Origin: JAEZKC01 sp046538945
GTDB taxonomy: Bacteria > Fibrobacterota > Chitinivibrionia > Chitinivibrionales > Chitinispirillaceae
Direction: 5' to 3'
DNA length: 6,854 nucleotides
NCBI GenBank assembly: GCA_046538945.1
Contig: JBKHHW010000166.1
Span: forward strand, 1 to 6,854
In this document: positions 1 to 5,750 of the stretch, piece by piece
Layout of the letters: each line of letters begins with the position of its first letter
How positions within the stretch are numbered: the stretch's first letter is position 1
Program-made: the position numbers and the translations under genes
Notes under the pieces: model-generated
Seen by the model: the letters and a program-made list of their open reading frames with translations, nothing else
Told to the model about the DNA's origin: nothing
Database searches by the model: none

Positions 1-3
1 CAG

Positions 4-1449
4 CTACTGAATCTCAGCAAGCGTCCCAACCAGATAGCTCCAGAACTTGCCGACCGAACCGATATGCACCCGTTCATCCGGGGAGTGGGGATATCTGATG
101 GTAGGCCCCACCGAAACAAGCTCCAGATCAGGATATTTAGCCTTGATTATACCGCACTCAAGCCCCGCATGAACAACTTTCACCTGTGGCTCGTTCCCGA
201 AGAGATCCCGGTACACCTGTTTCATGGTCCTGAGCAGAGAGGATTGGGGATCCGGATCCCAGCCGGGATACCCTCCGCTAAAATCCACCATCGCTCCGGC
301 GGGAGCAAACGCGCTCTCCACCGCACAGCAGAGATCATCCCGGGCCGAATCGACCGAACTGCGCAGAAGGCACTGCACTTCAACCTTTTCATCCTCACTT
401 GCGATCATCGCCAGATTGCCCGAGGTCTCGACCACCCCTTTAACCCGGTCACTCATGCGGATCACTCCGTTGGGACAGCTGTAGAGTGCCCGAAGGAGCT
501 TGAGCTGTGACCCGAAGGTAAGTACGCTTTGCGGAACCGATACGCTGTCAACTGTAACCTCCACAGCTGGATCGGCAACCTGAAGCTCAGTTTTCACTGT
601 CGTTTCAAAATCACGCACGTACTGTCGGAATTCAGAAGCTTTCCCCTCCGGCAAAACGACCTCGCTGAAAGCCTCCCGGGGTATGGCGTTACGAACGGAA
701 CCACCCCTTACAGAGTCGATACGGAGACCGAAATCATTGGCGGCTTTGTACAGACATCTCACCAGAACCCTGATCGCATTACCCCGACCCAGGTTGATAT
801 CCAGACCGGAGTGCCCACCCTTAAGCCCCCGAACGGCCAGAGCAAAGGCCACGCCCTCTTGTACCGGCTCACGGCTGACGGGAATATCGATCAGCACATC
901 GACTCCACCGGCACATCCTATGTATACCTCACCCTCGTCCTCCGTATCAAGGTTGACAAGAGCGCTCCCGCGTAGCACCCCGGAGGCCAGATTCATGGCT
1001 CCGGTCATTCCCGATTCCTCATCGACGGTAAACAGAGCCTCGAGCGGGCCGTGCGCAAGTGATGTGTCCTCCAGAACAGCCAGTGCGGCGGCCGCGCCGA
1101 TGCCGTTATCTGCCCCCAAAGTAGTTCCCCGGGCTCTGACCCATTCACCATCCACAAACGGGACAATAGGATCAGTCAGAAAATCATGCACTGTTCCTTC
1201 ATTCTTCTGAGGGACCATATCCAGGTGACTCTGGAGAATGACTCCTCTGCGATTCTCAAAACCGGGGCTCGCTTTCTTGCGGACAATCACGTTGTTCACC
1301 TCATCACAGACATACTCCATCCCCCATTTCTGAGCCAAAGCCACCACATAATCCACAGCTTTTTTTTCATGACCGGAAGGCCTGGGGATAGAGCACAATT
1401 TTTCGAAATGCTTCCAGAGAAGAGCCGGGGAAAGATCCTCGAGGGCCAT
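4..1449 (-). CDS. pepD: Aminoacyl-histidine dipeptidase PepD (peptidase family M20C)
   Basis: A 481-residue cytosolic zinc dipeptidase (Xaa-His/carnosine-type, broad specificity) that recycles dipeptides to free amino acids. The length is that of the family (about 485). All the metal-site residues known from E. coli PepD can be placed: H75 and D77 in QSHLDMV, bridging D114 in LGADNGIG, catalytic E144 and metal ligand E145 in TVDEESG, D168 in NLDTED, and H455 in RYPHSPDERVHI. The lid/dimerisation domain lies at about residues 190-380 and carries GGHSG at 211-215. The N-terminal LWKHFEKLCSIPRPSGHE is also typical. There is no signal peptide. The ATG start is supported by AAGGAG five bases upstream; the stop is TAG at 6-4. 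It lies 82 nt downstream of the coiled-coil membrane gene in the same direction, so it could be the last gene of that transcript or have its own promoter. The gene is intact and the call is firm. Confidence 0.97.
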   Translation of the reverse strand: MALEDLSPALLWKHFEKLCSIPRPSGHEKKAVDYVVALAQKWGMEYVCDEVNNVIVRKKASPGFENRRGVILQSHLDMVPQKNEGTVHDFLTDPIVPFVDGEWVRARGTTLGADNGIGAAAALAVLEDTSLAHGPLEALFTVDEESGMTGAMNLASGVLRGSALVNLDTEDEGEVYIGCAGGVDVLIDIPVSREPVQEGVAFALAVRGLKGGHSGLDINLGRGNAIRVLVRCLYKAANDFGLRIDSVRGGSVRNAIPREAFSEVVLPEGKASEFRQYVRDFETTVKTELQVADPAVEVTVDSVSVPQSVLTFGSQLKLLRALYSCPNGVIRMSDRVKGVVETSGNLAMIASEDEKVEVQCLLRSSVDSARDDLCCAVESAFAPAGAMVDFSGGYPGWDPDPQSSLLRTMKQVYRDLFGNEPQVKVVHAGLECGIIKAKYPDLELVSVGPTIRYPHSPDERVHIGSVGKFWSYLVGTLAEIQ

Positions 1450-1513
1450 TGTAACTCCTTAAGTGGGGGCTAAGAGAGCAGTTTTACGGAAATCGCAAAA
1501 TAAGGGAAATGAG

Positions 1514-1529
1514 AAGCCGCGGCAGGCTT
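1514..1529 (-). terminator. Weak hairpin between the coiled-coil membrane gene and pepD
   Basis: Just after the stop of the 211-residue protein the minus strand reads AAGCC-TGCCGC-GGCTT, a 5-bp stem with a 6-nt loop, followed within about 20 nt by T-rich but interrupted sequence. The 8-bp palindrome GCCGCGGC (1516-1523) sits inside it. The stem is short and has no continuous U tract, so it could be a weak terminator, an RNA-end stabiliser, or nothing. The remaining intergenic bases up to pepD show only the pepD ribosome binding site. Confidence 0.25.
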
Positions 1530-1531
1530 AC

Positions 1532-2167
1532 TTAGTCTTGCCTCACCAGAAGCTTGCCTGCTTTCTGAAATCTATCCTGCGCGTTGCGTGCCTTCTGACG
1601 CAGAACCCGCTCACGGGCCTGCTCCTGCTGAGTTGTTTCGGAGTAGTAGTAGATTCGATGAAAATAGCAGGTTTCCGCCAGAAACTGGATGCCTTCGTTT
1701 ATAAGAGCCGTAGCTTCGGGGAAAGAAGAGGTGGCTTCTTCTGCTTCTTTGACTTTGCTTCTGAGCAGATCCACCTTGCGCTTATACGTCGCGGCCCTGG
1801 CCATCAGACCATCCAGATCGAGATCGGGGTCCTGAAGGTCAGTGCCTGCAAGAGCCGACGCGTACTCATTCCCCGCGGACACAAATTCGGCCAACTGAGA
1901 CGCTCGATTCATAATCTCTTCCCGGGTCTGCAGTTGCTCCTCCGCCAGTCTCTTTTCAAGTTCGAGCTGCCGCAGTTTTTCCGCTTTTGATAACTCATCT
2001 TTTACAGTATAGTGCTGCACGATTGCCCACACAGACCCGGCAAGCATTACCGTGGCAAAGAGAAAAGAAAATATCAGCCGGACCGCGCCCTTGGCATTTA
2101 TGGCAATCATGTAAGCCAGAATGGTCAAGCCGACCAACACCGCAAGCAGCAGCACTTCAACACTCAT
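1532..2167 (-). CDS. Unrecognised membrane protein: two N-terminal TM helices plus long coiled coil
   Basis: A 211-residue protein I do not recognise. Residues 4-24 and 28-50 are two strongly hydrophobic segments separated by a very short turn (NAKGAVR), so both ends should face the same side, most likely the cytoplasm. Residues 54-95 are highly charged and rich in E, K, L and Q with heptad character, predicting a coiled coil. A short acidic linker (DLQDPDLDLDG, 110-120) leads to a second helical stretch (121-146). An aromatic cluster (CYFHRIYYY, 167-175) follows, then a basic, helical tail. No catalytic motif is visible. Its ATG overlaps the TGA of the upstream CNNM gene as ATGA, so the two are very probably translationally coupled and may act together at the inner membrane. 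AGGAA about eight bases upstream may assist initiation. The coding call is good because of the overlap and the sensible protein character; the function is unknown. Confidence 0.85.
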   Translation of the reverse strand: MSVEVLLLAVLVGLTILAYMIAINAKGAVRLIFSFLFATVMLAGSVWAIVQHYTVKDELSKAEKLRQLELEKRLAEEQLQTREEIMNRASQLAEFVSAGNEYASALAGTDLQDPDLDLDGLMARAATYKRKVDLLRSKVKEAEEATSSFPEATALINEGIQFLAETCYFHRIYYYSETTQQEQARERVLRQKARNAQDRFQKAGKLLVRQD

Positions 2168-3396
2168 TTTTCTGTTCCTTTTCTGATCAGGACCGACTCA
2201 ACTCTGGTAGGCCCGGACTTAATAATATAGAAATTCCAGTCGCCGATTGCAAACCGATCGTCTGTTTTGGGTATCCTGCCCAGATAGCGGGTAATCACCC
2301 CGTTGAGAGTGGCTGCATCCTCGGTCAGAGCAATCAGTTCCGGGGGGAGCCATTCATCAATGCCCTCCAGCTCCTGAAGTCCGGAAAAGACTCTTGTCCG
2401 CTCGCCTTTTCCCTGAACCGGCCCCTCGGGCGTCCGGAAAAGCATCAGTTTTCTCAATCCCCCTGCCAGTGAGAAAACACCGGCGAATCCACCGAACTCA
2501 TCGAGTACACATACCTCGTTTAAATCCTTAGAATACATGAATGTGATCAGATCTGCTACCTCAAGCGTTTCAGGCACCCATTCCGGGGAATAGAAAAGAT
2601 TACCAAGAGGCACACTGCGCCGGGCCTTGAAAAGATCGGGCAGGCGGACAATACCCTTGATCTGCCCTTTTTTTTCGGTGACCAGTGCGAACGGGCGGCC
2701 CTGTCGGTGCATCCGCGACAGGGCTTTTCCGGCAAGAGTCTCCTGAGAAAGGAGCAGCACCTGTGAACGGTGAAGCATGAAGCGCTTTACCGGCTGCGCT
2801 CCTTTCTCCAGAAGGCCGATCACCAGCTCCTGCTCCCGCTGGGAAATCACTCCCTGTTCAGTCGAGCTGTAGACCGCCGATTTGAGTTCATCCACAGTTA
2901 TGAAAGGGCTTGGCCGGCGAAAATGCACCTTCAGACGCGTCAGAAATACCTGATTGGCTTTCTGGATAAGCCCCAGAAGCGGACCGGCAATTTTCTTGAG
3001 ATAGTGGAAGTAGGGGGCTATCAGGGCAGCCACTTTCTCATTGTTTCTCAGAGCGAAGTTCTTTGGGGAAATTTCCCCGAACACGATTATGACCGCCGTG
3101 GCAGCCAGAAGGCTCAAACCTGTCGCATTGCGCCTCAGCACAGATTCCAGAAGCGACTGGATCAGGCCGGCAAGGGTGATGTTCACGAACATGTTACCCA
3201 GCAGAATCAGAAGAAGCGTCCGGTGCCCGTCGGTCAGAAGAGAATGAACCAGCCTGCGGGAACGGGACGGATCATCATGAAAGGAAAGTATCCGCTCACG
3301 GGGAATGGAGAAAAGCGCAGTTTCCGAAGCGGAGAAAAAAGCTGAAAAAAACAGAAACAGAACGGTGAGAACGGACAATATGATGACTGTTGTCAT
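2164..3396 (-). CDS. CNNM-domain and CBS-pair membrane protein (HlyC/CorC family)
   Basis: A 410-residue integral inner-membrane protein of the family often named hemolysin C, CorC or MgpC. Family members are linked to Mg2+/Co2+ or other divalent cation efflux and homeostasis. The DUF21/CNNM transmembrane domain (about 1-190) has hydrophobic helices at 4-24, 59-83, 94-112 and near 122-146. It carries the family signatures FSASETALFS (21-30) and FGEISPKNFA (106-115). A CBS pair follows (about 203-322), including VCVLDEFGGFAGVFSL (295-310). The C-terminal CorC/HlyC domain (about 335-405) has LNGVITRYLGRIP (364-376). The first CBS reads RFMLHRSQV where many homologues have an MxPRxx-type sequence, so nucleotide binding may differ. 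The ATG at 3396 is the only usable start after an in-frame TGA seven codons upstream, yet no Shine-Dalgarno sequence precedes it. A hairpin separates it from ssb. It overlaps the next gene by 4 nt. The family is certain; the substrate is unknown. Confidence 0.93.
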   Translation of the reverse strand: MTTVIILSVLTVLFLFFSAFFSASETALFSIPRERILSFHDDPSRSRRLVHSLLTDGHRTLLLILLGNMFVNITLAGLIQSLLESVLRRNATGLSLLAATAVIIVFGEISPKNFALRNNEKVAALIAPYFHYLKKIAGPLLGLIQKANQVFLTRLKVHFRRPSPFITVDELKSAVYSSTEQGVISQREQELVIGLLEKGAQPVKRFMLHRSQVLLLSQETLAGKALSRMHRQGRPFALVTEKKGQIKGIVRLPDLFKARRSVPLGNLFYSPEWVPETLEVADLITFMYSKDLNEVCVLDEFGGFAGVFSLAGGLRKLMLFRTPEGPVQGKGERTRVFSGLQELEGIDEWLPPELIALTEDAATLNGVITRYLGRIPKTDDRFAIGDWNFYIIKSGPTRVESVLIRKGTEK

Positions 3397-3424
3397 GAAA
3401 CGGGCTGTTTTATTTCAGAATTAA

Positions 3425-3454
3425 GGGAAAAGTGGCGTTCAGGCCACCTTTCCC
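3425..3454 (-). terminator. Hairpin downstream of ssb, likely terminator or attenuator
   Basis: Reading the minus strand, GGGAAAGGUGGC pairs with GCCACUUUUCCC around a 6-nt loop, giving a 12-bp stem with one G-U pair, 11 nt after the ssb stop codon. On the plus strand the same position is an A-C mismatch, so the fold is better in the minus-strand RNA, as expected for a signal belonging to ssb. The downstream sequence is UUAAUUCUGAAAU rather than a clean U run, so termination may be partial. That would give readthrough into the CNNM gene, whose start lies only 28 nt beyond the stem. Confidence 0.65.
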
Positions 3455-3465
3455 GTTTCATTTAT

Positions 3466-3927
3466 TTAGAAGGGAAGATCATCCGAGCCGACGTCCGGCT
3501 CGCTGACCTGCTGCTGGTTGAACTGGGATTCGGGAGGGGCATCGAAATACTCCCTTGACGGTCCCTGCTGGGAGCTGCCCCGGTCGGAACCTCCTGCTCC
3601 GCCGCCGATGAACTGGAAAGCGTTGGCCTCGATTTCGGTACGGTATCTCTTGTTTCCGTCTCTGTCATCCCAGGACCGGGTCACGATTTTACCCTCGATA
3701 TAACAGGTGCGTCCCTTCTGAAGATACTGGTTGGCCACCTCAGCCTGCTTGCCCCAGATGACAATGTTATGCCACTCGGTGCGCTCCTGCTTCTGTCCGT
3801 TTTTGTCATTCCAGCGTTCGGTTGTGGCCAGAGAGAACGTGGTAACGGCTCTCCCCTGAGGAGTGTATTTAAGTTCGGGATCCTTGCCGAGATTTCCAAC
3901 GAGAATAACTTTGTTAACGCCAGCCAT
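3466..3927 (-). CDS. ssb: Single-stranded DNA-binding protein
   Basis: A 153-residue SSB that binds single-stranded DNA as a homotetramer during replication, recombination and repair. The OB fold covers about residues 1-107, beginning NKVILVGNLGKDPELKYTPQG. It has the conserved ERTEWHNIVIWGKQAE (48-63) and YIEGKIVTRSW (76-86). The aromatic residues W39, W52, W58, W86 and F104/F106 are in places typical of DNA stacking. A disordered Gly/Gln/Ser linker (108-147) ends in the acidic tip SDDLPF (148-153), the docking peptide for partner proteins. The start is fixed by GGAGG seven bases before the ATG. In many bacteria ssb lies between rpsF and rpsR; here both are absent and ssb sits alone between the terminator of the TonB-like gene and its own 3' hairpin, suggesting a single-gene transcript. 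The gene is intact and the call is firm. Confidence 0.98.
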   Translation of the reverse strand: MAGVNKVILVGNLGKDPELKYTPQGRAVTTFSLATTERWNDKNGQKQERTEWHNIVIWGKQAEVANQYLQKGRTCYIEGKIVTRSWDDRDGNKRYRTEIEANAFQFIGGGAGGSDRGSSQQGPSREYFDAPPESQFNQQQVSEPDVGSDDLPF

Positions 3928-3979
3928 AGTCTTTCCTCCAGACTTTTTGAGGTTATGAGAGTTGGCGAAAAATTTGTAT

Positions 3980-4007
3980 CGTATAAAATGGCAATAGTAC
4001 GGAGCAA
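3980..4007 (-). promoter_or_regulatory. Possible ssb promoter
   Basis: On the minus strand, TTGCTC (4007-4002), a 16-nt spacer and TATACG (3985-3980) match the sigma70-type boxes at only 3/6 and 4/6. The position makes sense: downstream of the terminator of the preceding gene and about 50 nt before the ssb ATG in an AT-rich stretch. TTGAAA-19-TACTAT slightly upstream is an alternative. The 10-bp palindrome AAAAGCTTTT (4024-4033) lies just upstream. Box-matching by eye only, so confidence is low. Confidence 0.22.
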
Positions 4008-4070
4008 AGGCAAGATAATTTCAAAAAGCTTTTCCATCTCCGAAAACTCTCCGGTTCCCGGGCGCACAAA

Positions 4071-4101
4071 TCAAAAAGGCCGCGCCCGGAAAAGCGCGAC
4101 C
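4071..4101 (-). terminator. Rho-independent terminator of the exbD / TonB-like unit
   Basis: Read on the minus strand, GGTCGCGC (4101-4094) pairs with GCGCGGCC (4085-4078) as an 8-bp GC-rich stem with one G-U pair and an 8-nt loop, followed directly by TTTTT (4077-4073). It lies about 30 nt past the stop codon of the TonB-like gene. Stem, U run and placement all fit, and it separates that unit from ssb. Confidence 0.85.
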
Positions 4102-4131
4102 ATCCAGCAAACCAGGAGGGGGACGAGGAAA

Positions 4132-5238
4132 TCATTGAGAGAAAACAAAGGGATATACAACTTCGGTCACATCACCCGGCTTGTCGATTTTTTCAAACAC
4201 CCAGTTTCTCACTCTTCTCAAAATGGTGCCCTCTAATTGCGAGTCATTGAGCGACGATTCCACAACCTGGGCATAGATTACATTACCGAACTCGTCGATG
4301 GCGAACTTCACAGTCGCTTTACCTCCCAGAGTCGGCTTTTCTCTCAGCCGCCTGTTATAGGCATACCGCAGTGAATTTATGTTCTGCATCACCACCCTCA
4401 TGATACTCTGTCTGCTTCTTCCCCCCACAAGAGCTCCGCCTGTCTTGAAATCGTTCATAAGCTCCCTTACCGGACGCTTGGGAACTTTCATCTCCAGTGC
4501 GGGACCATCTCCGGGCATCAACCCGCTCAGCAGATCATCGATACTCCCCTCACCGCTTGCGAAACCGGATTGGAACCCGGTTCCAAAACCGATACCGGCA
4601 GCACCGGGACGTCCTACTCCCCCGCTTCCTTCTTTTTTCAGACCACCGACACCGCTGATTATGGCATCGATATCGGAGGCGAAGCCGCCCTTGGCGAAAA
4701 TATCCGCACTGGCCACAGTTTTCCCTTTCATCTGCCCGGTAATTATTCCCAGAACCCCCGATTTGGTGATCCGCTGACGGGGATCTCCACCGCCTTTGGA
4801 TGACGTGTTACTTCCTCTGTTCTGAGATCTCCTGAGAACCTTACGATCACTTCTGGGACGCTGCTCGATCTTCTTCCGCGGCTTTTTTCTGTTGATCTTC
4901 GCTTCAACCTGCTTGACCTCAACAATCGAATGTTCCTCAGGGATTTTTTCGTAGAAGTCACTTGCCACCTCAATCACCTGGCGGGTGCTGAAAAACGCCC
5001 CGGCTCCAACCGCCATCATGAGAGTGACCATTTCCACGTTCCGGAGTATTCTGTTTTTGTCCAAACTGAAAATATCCGTTTCGCGCTCCCGGATCATCCG
5101 GCTGTATTCCTCATCGGTCAATAGCCTTCCGGGCTCTTCCTCCTCTTCCGGATCATAACCGCCAAGAGTTTCGCCACCGTTATTATTGACGTATTCAAGA
5201 TTTACACCAGCTCTGATACCAGCATCTTCCCTGTTCAT
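4132..5238 (-). CDS. TonB-like energy-transducing protein with AgmX/PglI-type C-terminal domain
   Basis: A 368-residue single-pass inner-membrane protein of TonB-like design. Residues 1-66 are cytoplasmic, with an acidic run (EEEEE, 31-35). KNRILR precedes the single TM helix (about 68-85), giving N-in/C-out topology. The periplasmic part starts with a very basic, proline-containing linker (114-141: 14 of 28 residues are K or R), then a Gly-rich low-complexity stretch (147-275). The C-terminal domain (about 276-366) contains LRYAYNRRLREKPTLGGKAT, VKFAIDEFGNV and VVYPFVF, matching the AgmX/PglI (GltJ/GltG) C-terminal family from myxobacterial gliding and related TonB systems. Two cysteines usual in that domain are A293 and T338 here, and the protein has no cysteine at all. 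GGAGGG lies five bases before the ATG, which follows the exbD-like TGA by one nucleotide. It likely transmits proton-motive force from an ExbB/ExbD-type motor to the outer membrane or envelope; the target is unknown. Confidence 0.88.
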   Translation of the reverse strand: MNREDAGIRAGVNLEYVNNNGGETLGGYDPEEEEEPGRLLTDEEYSRMIRERETDIFSLDKNRILRNVEMVTLMMAVGAGAFFSTRQVIEVASDFYEKIPEEHSIVEVKQVEAKINRKKPRKKIEQRPRSDRKVLRRSQNRGSNTSSKGGGDPRQRITKSGVLGIITGQMKGKTVASADIFAKGGFASDIDAIISGVGGLKKEGSGGVGRPGAAGIGFGTGFQSGFASGEGSIDDLLSGLMPGDGPALEMKVPKRPVRELMNDFKTGGALVGGRSRQSIMRVVMQNINSLRYAYNRRLREKPTLGGKATVKFAIDEFGNVIYAQVVESSLNDSQLEGTILRRVRNWVFEKIDKPGDVTEVVYPFVFSQ

Positions 5239-5239
5239 A

Positions 5240-5743
5240 TCAGCCCTCCCTTTCCATAACCGCGAAATTCATAGCGTCGTACCCGGCTTCACCGCAGGTG
5301 TGCATCACCTTGTAAAGGACATCGAAATCCACATTCTTGTCGACCTGGATCACCACCTTCCGCCGCAGCTCATTAAGAGCACCCGACAGCACCATCTCGT
5401 TTTCAAGCTCCAGACATGCCGCAAGCTTCTGTTTCAGTTTACTTATCACCGGATTCTGTTCTTCACGGGAAATCTTTCTGACCTCACCGGTAGGCACGAC
5501 AGGCTGGTTGTCCACCAGAACCATCTCATTGCTCACCGCGATCTGAAGGTTCACTTCCTGTGGTTTTTTTCTGGATTCCGAATTGGGCAGTACCAGATTT
5601 TCCGCATTGGTAAGAAGGGAGCCGTCAGCAGAGAAGCTTCTCAGAAGAAACACCAGAATGATGGTAAACATATCCATCATCGATGTCACATTGAGAGAGC
5701 TGTTCTGCTTGACCTTCTTTAACTTCGCACGAGAATTCATCAT
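5240..5743 (-). CDS. ExbD/TolR-family proton-channel subunit
   Basis: A 167-residue single-pass inner-membrane protein. After a basic N-terminus (SRAKLKKVKQNS), the TM helix (about 17-34) reads LNVTSMMDMFTIILVFLLR. D24 corresponds to the proton-carrying aspartate of ExbD/TolR, in an NVTSMMD context where classic ExbD has NVTPLVD. The periplasmic domain ends with VVIQVDKNVDFDVLYKVM (130-147), the usual ExbD C-terminal fold. At 167 residues it is longer than classic ExbD (about 140), the extra lying around 84-125. With an ExbB/TolQ-type partner it would use proton flow to drive the TonB-like protein encoded one base downstream. No ExbB gene is present: upstream is a divergent gene and downstream a terminator. 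Two tandem ATGs occur. GGAGG is only 2 nt from the first and 5 nt from the second (5740), so the true start may be one codon in. I give no symbol because exbD and tolR cannot be separated here. Confidence 0.92.
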   Translation of the reverse strand: MMNSRAKLKKVKQNSSLNVTSMMDMFTIILVFLLRSFSADGSLLTNAENLVLPNSESRKKPQEVNLQIAVSNEMVLVDNQPVVPTGEVRKISREEQNPVISKLKQKLAACLELENEMVLSGALNELRRKVVIQVDKNVDFDVLYKVMHTCGEAGYDAMNFAVMEREG

Positions 5744-5750
5744 TCCCTCC
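5738..5750 (-). promoter_or_regulatory. Ribosome binding site and tandem ATG start of the exbD-like gene
   Basis: The minus strand reads GGAGGGAATGATG. The Shine-Dalgarno core GGAGG is 2 nt from the first ATG and 5 nt from the second. Spacing favours the second ATG (5740-5738), which would shorten the protein by one methionine. Confidence 0.6.

Noticed and set aside
64..1473. Several plus-strand open frames opposite pepD
   Set aside because: They are shadows of a strongly conserved M20C gene on the other strand; none has a start site or motif of its own.
1463..1990. 175-codon plus-strand frame opposite the coiled-coil membrane protein
   Set aside because: The minus-strand frame has the ATGA overlap with the CNNM gene and coherent TM and coiled-coil structure; the plus-strand frame has neither.
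3681..4067. 128-codon minus-strand frame overlapping the start of ssb
   Set aside because: It lies mostly within ssb in another frame and crosses its ribosome binding site; ssb itself is unmistakable.
3928..4070. LexA-type SOS operator before ssb
   Set aside because: Neither CTGT-N8-ACAG nor GAAC-N4-GTTC is present in the leader.
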